A DNA stretch of 64,000 bases, from contig NC_133906.1 in assembly GCF_964199755.1 (NCBI RefSeq), forward strand, positions 11,904,001 through 11,968,000, given 5' to 3'. The position numbers and the translations under genes were made by a program. Below are positions 10,283 to 22,680 of the stretch, one piece after another. The notes below the pieces were generated by a model. It was given only the letters and a program-made list of their open reading frames with translations, searched no databases and was not told where the DNA came from. The first letter of the stretch is position 1; every line of letters begins with the position of its first letter. Source of the DNA: Larus michahellis. Lineage: Eukaryota; Chordata; Aves; Charadriiformes; Laridae.

Positions 10283-13200
10283 GTGCAGATGTGACTCACG
10301 TTGGAGATCAACAAGTGGTGGGGCCATGGAAAGGTCTTCAGTTGCAGCTGCAGAAACAGAAAACAAAGGGCTGGCTGTACGGTTTCTGCAGGCTGTGGTC
10401 TGGGTCCGAGTCTCGTTAGTTAACATCTCGACTGCCTTTATTACGTGATCGGCGAGGCTGCACTCGCTGCCCTCCTGGCTGCGCGTCTGGCGCTTTTGCT
10501 GGAAACACTGTTTTTTCTGGGAGACGGTACTGTTGGTATTTCAGCGATTCCGATCTGTGCTTAGTGGGACTGCTGGCACAGCAGCCTGGGATTTCACACA
10601 TTCCTGGTCAAAGCTGGAAGAAAACATGGGTAGATTTCTCAGTGGCATTTTGTACGGAATCAAAAAAACAGCATTGAAAAGCCCCGTGCGAGTCATCTGG
10701 TGGGACTGGCGATACTTATTGGTAGTATTGACATAGTACAGGGATTCTACAAGATCTTCATCCATGCCAGATTTGGTCTGGAATCGTACTCCTATCCAGC
10801 CTGTCTGTAGGCTCTTCTGATTTAGCAATAAATGAATTAATAAACTGACTTGAGATTTTTGAATGGGAGGACATATACAGGAGAAAACCATCATGCCATA
10901 TTGCTTCTCCCAAGATTTAAGTGACAATAAGTGATTTTAAGTGATAATTAGCATGGAAGTTAGCATGGAAACATAGCGTCAGAGAGGTGATGGGTGACTG
11001 GAGGCCTGGTTAAGAGCTAGGGAGGGCTCTTAGTTCACCTTTCTGATTGCAGCAGGCTCTAATAAAGGGGATACTTAACAGGTTCTTCTCTCAGTCCTCA
11101 AAGGATGCCAAATTGTTGTCTTTGCTGGTAATCAGTTCTAGTGCTGAGCTGTCTTCATGGTTTGTGTTCATTTATCTCTAACAAAACTATCTGCAATTAA
11201 AATGATTATCACTCTCCACTATGTAGCCTGCAGAACTGCTCAGCATTGTCTTTATGGTGATGTCGTATTTAGTCTCATTCACTTAAGTTCCCTGTCTGAG
11301 CCTGGCCTGACAAATGAAGCTTTCTGAGGCTGTTACTACTCTTGTTGGGCTCTTATTTTCTCTTAATGTGGGATAGCCAGGAAGGGAACTGGTACTGTAA
11401 CTAAGAAAATCATCCATCCTTAGTACAGAACGCGTTTTGTATATTTACTGTGTGGCAGCCTGCTGATCTGCTGGAGTCTGTATGACCTTTGGGCCAATGT
11501 GCTGTTACACTGAACAGCACAAACTGAATTTAAGTTATCTGTCCCATCCCCCCACCGTCCCCCACTGTGATGGGTTTTCTGTGCACAGCAGGGGAATTCT
11601 GGCTGAAGTTGTGAGTTTCTGTATCGCTGAAGACAGTTGGTCACAGCTGTGTTGCGTAACACCCTAGACCATGAAAAGTGAAGGTTTGGTCTTCCTCACC
11701 TGTACCCTCCTGAAAACTTTATTTTAAAGCCAAACTGTAGTCATTTTCCGTACTTTTTTTTTCCCTCTGGGGAGAATCTTCAATCCTTAGCACGCCTTTT
11801 AGTATTAACGTGTAGGTATAAGTACAAGGAATTCTCTCTGTTGTGGCTGGGTCGGCTCCGTGGGTACGTCCATCTGCTCCAGTTGCAGGCAGTTGGGGGA
11901 GCCATCCAGGTTTCCCGTTGAGAGTGGCGCTGAGCCCAGTGGTGGCGCGCAGGCTGGGCTGTGGGGGACACGCTGCGGGATGTCCAGGGGAGCCGGGCAG
12001 CCTCTGCACCCTCTCGGTGGCTGGGACACTCCTGCGTGCTTGGCAGGGCCACGGCAGGGCTGCAGGCTGTCCCCTTCCATGGGTTCCGCGGGCGCTGCAC
12101 GCGTTCTGCCCTGGTGACACTGCCCTGGTGACACTGACCGCACCGTCCCTGCTGCAGCTGGCCGGGTGTCCCTGGGGAGCGGCACTGAGTGCAGACCAGC
12201 CGTATCGCTGAGCAGAGGGGAAGAAATGAAAAGGCAGTTTAATAAATAGATTTTAAAAAAGTCAGTGGGGTAAATATTATGTATTTGAAAATGAATGTTT
12301 CTTTCAAGGCCCATGAAGAATGGCTGGCACCCGTGCCCGGGGGCTCTGCCTGAGCCGCAGCTGCAGCAGCGCACAGGGCAGCGACTGTCCTCGGCGGGCA
12401 CCAGCCCATGGAGCAGCCCCACTCCGCCCTGCCGCCGGGTACAGAAAGCCCTTGTCCTCGGTCTCTGCCATCCCCTGAGAGAGGGCAGAGCCTGTCGGAG
12501 TTATCCCGAGGGGATGCCAGCACCGACCCACGGCCGTCAGCCCGGTCCCCACGTGGTGCCCGCTGCCGCTGTGCCAGACGTGAGTCTGCAGGGAGCTCCA
12601 TTGGCAGCCCCAAGCTCTCCCCCGCCAGCAGGTTAGGTCTATCCTGCGGGGGGTTGAAACAGAAAGTGTATGTACACTTGATCTTCAGAAATTACGCATA
12701 CTTCCGAATTACAGGCTGCGCGTGCAGAGAGCAAGGGAGGGCACGGACTAATTCTGGTCTCTGCCGCTTGATAAGTCACAGCAGCTCCTCTGTCTTCTGT
12801 GAAGTTGCTCCTGTGTCACCCTGACCCTGGGGATGGCAGATTTGGCTCCGTGGCCTCTGTGGGCGGTGGGAGTCATGCCGAGGGCACAGCTGCACGTTAG
12901 GAGGCTGCTGCTGGATGCACTCGCAGTGTGGTGCCGTGGGAGGCTGGGGACGGGGCAAGTCCTCACGTCTCCTTGTAAACCTCCCTGTGCTGGAGCATCC
13001 CTGGGCTCTGCTCCTCCTTCAGATCTGGACAAACACACGCAAATAGCTTTTACAGATGGGTATCCCATGCTCTCTATGTGGTATCGGTATTTTGACAAAG
13101 CTGAGCTAGAAAAGGTCAAACAGCGTCTGCTTTGGTAAATGAGGCCTGGAGCTAACTTGGTTCATTTAATGTGATTACTTTAAGGAAGTTAATCTGTTGC

Positions 13201-13721
13201 TTTAGGAATACCTTTACCTTTAGTTTATTAATCCGAAGCGTTCAGATGTCCAGTGCCTGGTTTATAAATTTTTCAATGGCAAGGTAAGCAACAAGCACCA
13301 CTCGGGTGCTGTTAGTGAAACTGACTTTTAGCTCAAAATTAAATACTGTTTTAGTGGGAAAATATACTAAATAATGAAACCTGTACTTAAATAGAGCGGT
13401 TATTTCCCAAATATCTTGATACTCACAAGATTCAGGGTCCTTGAAAGACCAAAATGTGACTTTCCTTTAAAATCAAGGATTTTGAAGGTATTATAATTCC
13501 CAGAGTATTTGTATGAATAGTTCTCTGGCTCCAAAAGGCTACCGAAGAGTGGAGCAATTCCTGTATTTAAGTATTCCCAAGGTAACAATCATTTTGTTCT
13601 CTCTGAAGCCTTTAGCAGTTCTCTGGTTTTCCACATTTCTCAGATTGTGCCTGGGCTTTGCGGTAGCATTTTTGGAGGTTCCAGCTGAGGTGACACGAAG
13701 GCTGGGATCTTTAGTCACTTA

Positions 13722-13874
13722 CCTTTGAGCCGATTTTAAAGCTTAGCTCAAAGGTGCCCTTAAGCTAGAGCGTTAGCTTTTTAGGGGTCTTTAACATGAA
13801 AGCTCAGCCAGAGGCACCTTAAAACTAAGCTCTTTACCTTAGGGGCACCTCTAGGCTAAGCTTTTGGCCTTTGG
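13722..13874. repeat. Nested inverted repeat, four related arms
   Basis: The left arm (13722-13764) is the inverted complement of the right arm (13837-13874). The best part, GCTTAGCTCAAAGGTGCCC against GGGGCACCTCTAGGCTAAGC, matches at about 21 of 25 positions. Between them lies a second, weaker pair (near 13768-13790 and 13803-13832) of the same motif, including AGAGGCACCTTAAAACTAAG. The whole can fold as one long hairpin or two small ones. The family is unknown. Confidence 0.65.
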
Positions 13875-16800
13875 AATATTTTTGATTGAGGCATGTAGAA
13901 AATAAAAATAATTATTTCCTCATATGCTCCAGACAGCAGATTCCTCTATGGGTGAGCACAGACAGTAGGTTCAGGTTTTACCTTTGTTGTACTTAGATCA
14001 GTGGAAGAGCCCAATTAACAAAGTGACGGAAAGTCTGCTTGGGAGCTGTTTAAAATGTCTCCTAAAGCTCCTGACGCAGAGTTGGGTGGTCGGTGGGACG
14101 GAGCAGCGCAGGGCCTGGCTGACCCCATCTCTGTGCGCTGCTTCGCAGAGCAAATGCTGCTCTGGGTGGGTGCTGGAGCGCTCTCAGGACGGCAGGACAC
14201 ACAGCCAGCGTGAGTGAACCTAAAATAGACAATTTTCTGTCCGTTCTTTTTTGAAGACTAATAACTTTGTTATTCTGATGACCCTTACACTTACCATCAG
14301 CCTATCAGTTTTGTCCCTGCTGTGTCGCCCACAAGTGGGTTTATTTTTCTGGTGAGTCATTCCTCTGGCTTCGACCCGAATTAATCAGGCACCAGCAGTT
14401 GGGAGCTTCACTAAAGTCCCGAATTACCCTGGAGTAAAACCCACACAAATTAAATTTGAAGCAACGTTAATACTGCAGAATGGTATGTGCGTTAGAGGTA
14501 CAGTAACATTGTGTAAGTATGCAAATATGGTTTGGTGTAACTAATAGTCTATAATTACATGAAGAGAGGGCATTAGTTTAAGGCTGATGGAGAAGAACAC
14601 TGAGTTAAGATTGAGCTTTCTACAGTAATTGCATTTCCTGATTTAGCTGTTCTTTAATTTCTGTCCGAATGCCATACCAACCCTTGCTTTTTAGTGAAGA
14701 ACATCAGACTTGCTGTAATCTCGGTTCTTATGTCTATCAGAACTTGTGCAGGAATCCAACCACTTGGTCTGTTCTTAACAGTAAATGAGGCTAATTTTTT
14801 GCAGCCATGAAGAAATGGATTGTTGATAGGGGGAAAAAGAGGCAAATTAAATTCCCTGTCCAAAATACTAGGCATAACGTCCCAATGAAGCAGGGCATGT
14901 GAAAACTGTTTCTCCTCCCAATGAGCTTAAGCCCTTGTTTCTGCTCCGTCCCTTCTATCTGTTCGTTGCTCTTTACTCGGAGGAGGGTCCCAGCTCAGCC
15001 CCGCTCCTCCTGCGGTGCTAGCGCTCAGGGGGGATGGTGGCGGCCAGGGAGCTGGGAGAGCCTGGACACAGCTCTGGGCTTCCTTGGTACGGGAAACAGG
15101 GAACTCTGTCCCGAGCAGGTACGACAGGGGCTCCAAAAGCAGGCGTGCCGCTCATGACACAGCTCGATGCCCGGCTCCACAGCTGTCAGATTCAGGCCCT
15201 GGCATTTGCACTCAGGTGGTGCAGACGGGGTGGTTTTCTGTATTAGGGGTGATGGGTGCACCTGCATTTTTCTTGTAGTAACTCAGGAGCTGGAAGTAGC
15301 TTGCCTTGGCTGCACTAATTGCATTTCCTTTGCGTTTTTTCTTACTCTGTCCATTTCAAGGCCTTTTAGGAAAAAATAATGTTTTCATTATTAATATATA
15401 CACTTACAGGGGTTTATTTTGCTCTCTACTAGCTTAAGGAGTTTGTAAAAGAAGGCAGTGGCTGTTTCAGCTGTCACAGAGCTTTCTTCTTGCTATTACA
15501 CTCTTTCAGTATAGTTGTTTGCCACAGAATACAGTAGCGGTAAAATCCATGGTTTTTGTCCGGATGGCGATGCTCTTGGGGCACTTTAAGGTGGGAAAAA
15601 GTGCACAAGCCACTTTGAAAGATGTTATTGTTTCGTTAAGAACTCAGTTTGAAGTCTCTCTCTTTAATGATATGCTAAATTTTGTCTTTTAAGGCTCAGA
15701 AAGTCAAAGATGAGAGAGAAAACTCGCTCTGGATGATTCCCCTGTGCGTTGTTATTTGATCACAGGCTCCAGCTGCTGGTGTCCCCAGGATGGGTGACCC
15801 AACGCTGGGCTCCGGGAAGCCGCAGCCCTTTCCCTATGGCTGAGATTCCTCCCCGCGCCTTCTCCCTGTCACCTGAAGTGGCGAGCGCTGCCCAGGCAGG
15901 AGGGGACCCGGCCCGGGCTGCGGGCGCAGGGGTGATGCAGGGGATGGGTGCCCGACAAGGGGCTGCGGTGGTGGGAGGTGGTGGGGAGAGGGCCAGGGGA
16001 AGGAGCCCCGAGGGGGGGGGGTCATGCTCCGGCTGCTGCCGTCGTCCCTCAGCCTCTCCCCGCGCTCCAGTCCCACCAACGCACAGTGGTATGGGCCCAG
16101 CCTCCGCCGCCGGAGCTCACTGCTCCCTGTCCTGCCTGCACTGGGGTCCCAGCCGGGAGCTTGCTTCCCTGCGGTAGCCAGTAAAAACGAGGACAGAGGC
16201 CTAAGCTGCACGTGATGCTTTCATCAGTTGGGGGTGGAATTTTTTTTATTCTAGTCAGTGGCATTTCTAAACCTCTTAATGCAACATAAAAGTGCTTTGT
16301 AAATGAACATTTATATATTGAGGCCATCAGCCCTCACGTGATCTTACACTACTGTAAGTTTACAGCCATAAATGACATGAGTATGCTGATGTAGTGTTTT
16401 GGTTTTTTTTTTAAAAAAAAAAAGCATAGTAGCTCCTAGGCTCAGACAAGGCCTGAGTTGGAGATCAGCTTTTATTATTACGGAAGTGTATGTATTTGCA
16501 CTTATTTCCCAGGCTAAAACATGACCCCATTTGTATTCTCTCAAAGCTATTGGGTAGAGAGTGGGATTGAATTTGGTTTTAAATTCTCATGGGCATGACA
16601 CTGAGCTGCTATTTGATAAGAATTAATCGTATCCTCCTGGGACCTTTCTGAGCTATCCGCATAAAGACAGTTGGAGGTTGTTCAGGGTTTGCCTTTGGTT
16701 CCCCCTGGCTGTGGGCAGTCCCATGGGACTTGAGTCGAGGCCCCGGGATTGTCTTTGACCAGACTTTGGTGGTTATCGATGTGGAATAAGGGTGCTGTGT

Positions 16801-17269
16801 GCTGGCTCATGGGGCTGTGCAACTCCGGTGAAGTGAGCTGGAACCAGTCCTTTTACGTTTTGCTTTTTAGCAGCACCCTCTCCATGCGGGAAGGCCAAGG
16901 ATGGGAAAATCCCTGACCACGGAGTTCATTATAGTAAGTGGGAGTGGACACTGAGCAGGAGACGATTCTGCTGAGTTTGGAGTTTTTAAAGTTTTAATTA
17001 AAATGCAGTTGAAACAGTGGATCTAGATTGGCCCTGACAGGCAAGGCTGTATTAGAGTTGCATGCCGTTTACTTAAACAGCTCGTTAGGGGCGTTGCATA
17101 CGATTTCTTCTGAAGCTTTGTTTCTAGGCTTTGAAGATGCGTATTTTCTCTAAAAAAAAAAAAAAAAGAAAAAGAAAAAAAGATTAAAAAAAGGGCTATT
17201 ACTTGTTTGCTGAAGACAAACTATTCATGGTTTTCCCCACGAGCTGATATCACTTATCTGACGGAGACC

Positions 17270-17960
17270 TCCTGTCCCCGAGCCGCAATGTCGGGCACCG
17301 CCGGGCGGGGGCTGCTGCCCCGTCCCCCGCGGGGCCGGCACCGGGCGGCCGCGCTGCCGACGGCGGCCGGGCGGGGGCGGTGCAGGCGCGGGGGGCGGTG
17401 GCGGCCTCGGCCGGAGGGGACCCCCGTGCAGGGACCACCCCCCGCAGTGCAGGGACCCCTCCCGCGCAGAGACACCCCCCCCCCGCGCAGGGTCCCCGCC
17501 GCCCTCCGCGTCCCGCGGGAGGCGGCAGCGGCGCGTCGCGGGGTGCCCTGGGCGGTGTCGGGGGCACCGGCCGCTCCGGCTCCTTCCGCGGGGACCCTGC
17601 GCCCCGCCGCCCACCTGCGGGAGGTGCTCGGTGGGGTCCAGCCTTTGCTGGCGGCTTCCAAGCGGCCGGGCCGCCGCCGCCCCCCGCTGCCCCAGCGGCG
17701 GGCTGAGGCAGGGGCTCCCGGCAGAGCGCGGCGGCGGCTCTCGCTCTTGGGGGGACACCCGTAAACCTGGCTGCGGTCCGGGTCTCGGCTGCCTGGGAAC
17801 GGGTTGGACCGGCGGGCTGGGGCAGGAGGCGCCGTCCCGGGAGGGGTCGGGTGTGTGGCACTGCTCAATGCCCATCCCGGGAGGGGACGATGGGTGTGCG
17901 GCACTCCTGGGTGCCCGTCCCGGGAGGGGACGGGTGTGTGGCATCCTCCGTCCCGGCTCG
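17270..17960. promoter_or_regulatory. CpG island 3, orphan (no recognised exon)
   Basis: About 700 bp of dense CpG within the first intron, between the Bbeta2 and Bbeta1 exons, following an A-rich tract at 17152-17192. Long frames are open on both strands, as GC-rich DNA allows, but none resembles a known protein and none ends at a convincing phase-1 donor of the GAAG|GT type. It could be a further PPP2R2B promoter, a promoter of a non-coding RNA, or a regulatory island. Its 3' edge carries a 40-bp-unit tandem repeat. Confidence 0.5.
17833..17951 (+). repeat. GC-rich minisatellite, about three 36-43-bp units
   Basis: The units start CGTCCCGGGAGGGG or CATCCCGGGAGGGG and continue GGGTGTGYGGCA: 17833-17872, 17873-17915 and 17916-17951. 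The array lies at the 3' edge of CpG island 3. Confidence 0.75.
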
Positions 17961-20221
17961 GTGCTGGCCTGGCTGCGCCCTGGGGCTGGGATGGGGCTGG
18001 GGACCACACTCCGGCCTTGCGCTGGGAGCTCACATCCCTCTGCGTCACTTCACCCCTGAATGACCACAGGCAGATGAAACAGCTTTCTTCTTTAACAACA
18101 AAAAATGGTGCTGAGGGTTTTTTTTATCAGAAATACTTTTAATTGTGGATGTTCCATGCTATCATCAGAGGACTTTGAGAATGTTTTTTCTCCTCCCGCC
18201 CCCATTGGCGTTGGGAGGTTGCTCCCCATTCCGCTCTTGTGCCGATCAGCAATCCCAGCGCGACCGTCGGTCTCCAGGCTGCCTAGTGCTTGGGCTTCCT
18301 GCAATTCTGCATGTCACAGTAGCTCCAACAAAAGAAAGAGACGAATTAAGAGCATATTTCCAAGGCTCTAGAGATATTTCCGTTATGTGACTGCATTTCA
18401 CTCTCTACAGATGGGTTCAGCTGTAGCTTCCCAGTGTTCCCGTGTCGTCTATATTTAGTTAGTGCTTAAATCAGCACAAAGGTGCCTTCTGTCATGCCTC
18501 CCACTCTGAAGAGACCTGATTGAGGTTGCAGGGTTGCACAGCTAGAAACGCTTTGGAGTGGGAGAGAGGGAGAGCAGCTGGCTGGGAAGCAGAGCTGCAG
18601 AGCAGATCTCACGTTCTGTGGCTGGCTCGAAATGGAGCTATTTTAAGCACTTTTGGGGAAAGGCAAGCTGGTGAGTATGGTCAGAGTGACCTGCCTGTGA
18701 GAAAAACCAGGGCAGTTGCCTGTCTCTGTGCTCCCCAGCACGGGCAGCTTTGCCCGCTTGTCGGTGGCATTGTTGCATCCCTTCTCCCGCCCGTGGCCAG
18801 GCCACGTGTCTCCCCCAGCACCCCGGGCTGTGCTCGGCACAAACCACAGGCGCAGCGCCGTGGCTGTCAGCAGGCCTAGAGGCACAAATAGCTGCTGCCC
18901 GGGGCTGCAGAGCAGATGGGACGTACCCCGCCTGCAGCTTCCTGATTTTTGCGTGCTCTCTGCACTGAACCCACCCAGGAATGTCACAAACTACCGCGCT
19001 GGTAGAGGGCACGAAGGGCCACAAGTCCACCTGTGTTGACTCAATGAAAACATTCACAAAAGTGATAGTCTGAGGTTTAACCTTTCTCTTCTCTGCAGGC
19101 AGCTTTGCTAAAACAAGGTCACCAAAAAAGCTTGAGAAATCCCTTAAATGTTTTGATATTGTGGTGAAGCGGGCAGGTGTAATTGCTATACACAAGACGC
19201 TATTCTTACCGCAAAAGCCTTGTATTACACCAGCGACTATTTGACAGCAACCCAACAAATTGGTTTTGATTCTATACTCTAAATAATTTTCTAATGTGGA
19301 TTATAAAAGAAAAGCAGGCTGTCATAGGCTGATCTTGATATATTTGGGAAATAAATGCACTATCAGCTTTGTAAAGCCATATGGTGGATTTATTCACAAT
19401 CAGCAGTTCCTTTCAAATGCAAGTTCATGGCATTTAGTAATACACTTTCCAGTATACAGCTCAGCACTCTTTTTTTTCTTTTTCCTTTTCCAGCGTATGA
19501 TTTGAGAGCGGTCAGCTGGCTGCGGTTCTAGGCCACCCCTTGTCTGGGCAACGCGTGTTCAGCAATATAATTAATCACTTACATTAGTGAGTTCTTACAA
19601 ACTCCCGTATACTTCATCATCAGTTTTTCTCCCTGCACAGATTCATTTCCAGTGCTGCTGGCTGCTTTTTTTCCCTTTCTGTGCAGTGTGGAAGAGGTTT
19701 GTAGGGATATTGGTCACCTCGTAGAGCGGACACATAAAATAAACCCAGAATAAATCATTCAGTTCTTGCCTGTAAAAACACCTTTAACAGTCTCTCTTTT
19801 CTGCACTTGAGGTCACCTCTTGCTCGGGGACCAACGGGCTGCTGGCTCTGGGGCTGTGAAATCAGGAGGACCTTGGTGCTCTGGGGGCTTTAGGAGCCTG
19901 GTTTAAACACCTGCACTATCTACTGAAGAAGGATTTATTGCAGTGGGTATTCCTAGGGATTTCGTCCCTCAGTCTGGGCTGGATCAGATTGCAGACAGCT
20001 CTAAATCTGGGGATGTTTGTGTCACCTTCCCACCCTGGCGGCTGTCAGTGTGTGGATCCCTGGGACGGGAGCGGTGGCCGTGCCAGGATGGGCACAGTCC
20101 TCGCGTGGGCTGGGCAGGGTCTCACCGCGAGGAGGAAGAGTGTCCTCCAGACGTGGGAAGGAGCTGGCTGAGGAGCGTGTTGTTCAAAGAGAGATGTCCG
20201 TGTTCGTCCAGGCAGAGCTCG

Positions 20222-20482
20222 CCGTACAAATGGCCTCAAGTTGCACCAGGGGAGGTTTAGATTTGATATTAGGAAAAATTTCTACACCAAAAGGGTTATC
20301 AAGCATTGGAACAGGCTGCCCAGGGAAGTGGTAGAATCACCATCCCTGGAGGTGTTTAAAAACCAGGCAGACGTGGTGCTGAGGGACATTGGGGTAGTGA
20401 TGGTTTTTGTCAGTGTTAGGGTGATGGTTGGACTCGATGATCTTAAATGTCCCCTCCAACTTAGGCAATTCGATGATTCTGT
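20222..20482 (+). mobile_element. CR1 LINE fragment, sense strand
   Basis: Starts in ATGGCCTCAAGTTGCACCAG and runs through the W-N-R-L-P-R-E-V segment of the ORF2 end to the 3' UTR (TTGGACTCGATGATCTTAAA) and GATTCTG terminus. It belongs to a different subfamily from the 1.1-kb copy: its tail matches the reverse-strand fragment at 39.07 kb. Confidence 0.9.
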
Positions 20483-22499
20483 ACATTTTTCTTTCACCGG
20501 ACGCTCCTTCTCAGAGCTGTGGGGTATCCGTGCACACACACATCCATGCAAATGGGCAGACTCACCTGTGCGGGCCCTGTCGATACAAGAGTGCATGCTG
20601 GTGTTATTTCTCTTTAATCCGGTTTCTTAGTAACCTGCCTGAAGTGGAAATTTCAGAGGAAAACCACTGCATTCAAAAGCAGGAGCTGATGAAAAGTCTT
20701 CCTTTTTATTTTTGCCTTGATTCTGCCTTTTAATTCAACCTTTCTCAACCGAAATGAAAGAGTAAGCAACTAGCTAGCAGATGGCAACAAACCCACCACA
20801 CTAACCCATGAAGAAGAACCGTCAAGGTGCATTTTCTGACCTACCACCACATGGTTAGATGTTATTCTGTTGAAAGAGGCTAATTGACTTGGCTGTTTAA
20901 CCTGATAGCGGTTTAGGCTTCTCTCCATCCGCACTGTTAATCTGAGGTTTTAGGCGACAGAATAATTGCAGAAGAAAACAAGTAATCCAATTGATTAAAA
21001 ACAGGAGCAGCCTAAGAGCAAGAGGCAAAAGTGTTTGTTGCTTGGGGAGACAAGAGGCCGTTGTGTTCCCTGTGCCGTTCTTGTCCGTAGTGTCCCCGTG
21101 GGCACAGGCACCACTGCGGGCCATTGCTCCCCATGCCCGGGGCAGCCCCTGTCCCCAGGACGGGGCCCTGGGGATGCTCCCGGGGGGAGGGGGGTACCGG
21201 CCCAGGGTGTCTGTGGGTGCCGCAGGTTGCAGGGGAAGAGGGACAAGAGTCACCGAGAAATGCTCATTTTCAAGAGAGATGCAGGACGGTGGTGACGATT
21301 CCCGGTGTGCGAGCAGGTCTGGACCCGCGGGTGCCTGGTGCGGAACAAGGAGCGAGGCTTGGCCCTGCGCGGGACAGGGCAGGGGCTGCCCGCACCCACT
21401 GCCTGCCCCGAGGGTCCCCTACCCTCCCCGTCCTCCTCTCGCCGGGGAGGCACACGGCTCCCCATCCTCTTCTGGGGGTGCTGTATGCGAAACGTGAGCA
21501 CACACCACTGCACGGCAAACACATCGCCTGCAGAGGAGTCCATTTACGATCCCCTGCTGCTCGGGCTGCCCTCAAATCTTCATCTTCTGTTTGTGCTGAC
21601 TTTGTAATTTTTCAAGGGTGGTTGTCCTTGAGAGGAAAGGCATTGCAGGTTTGCTGTGCTTGACATCACTCTCCATGTTGTCTAAACGTAAAAGCCATAA
21701 AATTCACTCTGATGCAATTTCACATGTGCAAGACTGGGAAGACCACGGAGAATGTTTTTGATAGAATGTCATGGCCATATTTTTCTGACACAGATTATTT
21801 GAGGGCGGGAGTGAGGGGAACATTGCTGTTAATCCCTTGACATTTTGTTCCCATAAATTTGGGACTTGGGGAAAATGGAGCACTGCAACCTCTTTGCCGT
21901 AATCTGTTGGCAGAAGCTATGTACGACGGTGTGTGGATAAAACAGACTCTGCAGTCAGCAGGGTTGTAACTGACTCTCTCTGGTCGGATGTGGCACGTTG
22001 GAGTGGAAGGGCTGGGGGAGATGAAGCTAAGGGAGATGAAGCTGAGGAGATGATGTGGGAATTGCTTGGGAGGAGCCGGTGGAGACCAAGGGCTGCGGGT
22101 GCTGATGTCTGCGGCTCCTCTGGGGAGCACGTCGCTGACCCCGAGATGTCCTTCGGCAGCAGCAGGGGGGTGTGTGGCTTCGGACTAGGTGGAGCGGGTT
22201 CTAATACATATGAACTCAGTATGATCACGTGAAATATACCTTTTTTTAATTAGCACAATTACTTGTTTTAAGTGAGTAATCGCAATGAGACTGCATACAA
22301 GTTGGCATCCGATTTTGCATATATATTGCATGAAGAATGGGGTGTTCAGCGTTTCATGCCTCAGTACCACGCCGAGTGTCCAGAGAACTGACGGATTGAC
22401 GATGCTCATGCTAATGAATGAATTGCTCTCCATGCGCGAATGTTTCTTCCTTTAAATGTGCAGAAATCCTTCAAAAACATGACAAGAATGAAATCAGTT

Positions 22500-22680
22500 T
22501 TGTTTATTAAATTGGATTAAAGCAACTGGATTCCCATATGGACAGGCGCAATTGGATTTAATGCTAATTTGCATATTGTTACAGTCTCATCTTGATGGGG
22601 ATAGTTGTCTGTTTTAGGAAGTAATTTTTTTTTTAAAGGACAATAAAATCTTAATGATCACATCATGTTTCAATGTACAC
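22500..22680. promoter_or_regulatory. AT-rich element with a POU octamer-like site
   Basis: Holds a perfect ATTTGCAT octamer at 22567-22574 directly overlapping ATTTAATGCTAATTT (22556-22570), plus ATTGGATT twice. The composition resembles conserved intronic enhancers of neuronal genes, but conservation cannot be judged from one genome. Confidence 0.35.

Larger units (their letters stand above)
8111..17269 (+). other. Intron downstream of Bbeta2
   Basis: Non-coding apart from the MIR relic (9.4 kb), minisatellite (10.2 kb) and nested inverted repeat (13.7 kb). CCCTGGTGACACTG occurs twice in tandem near 12107-12137. GC-rich patches at 12.3-12.6 and 15.8-16.1 kb give long chance frames only. 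Confidence 0.6.

Noticed and set aside
13020..13137. Open segment reading like a short acidic exon (DLDKHTQIAFTDGYP)
   Set aside because: It has a TTCAG at its left edge but no good donor at the right, and no family match.
17225..18048. Frames of 200-264 codons on both strands in CpG island 3
   Set aside because: Pro/Arg/Gly/Ala-rich translations typical of CpG-island DNA, with no domain and no suitable splice donor.
18520..18600. GGTTGCACAGCTAGAAACG resembling MIR
   Set aside because: The flanking MIR parts are not in order; similarity is limited to about 20 bases.
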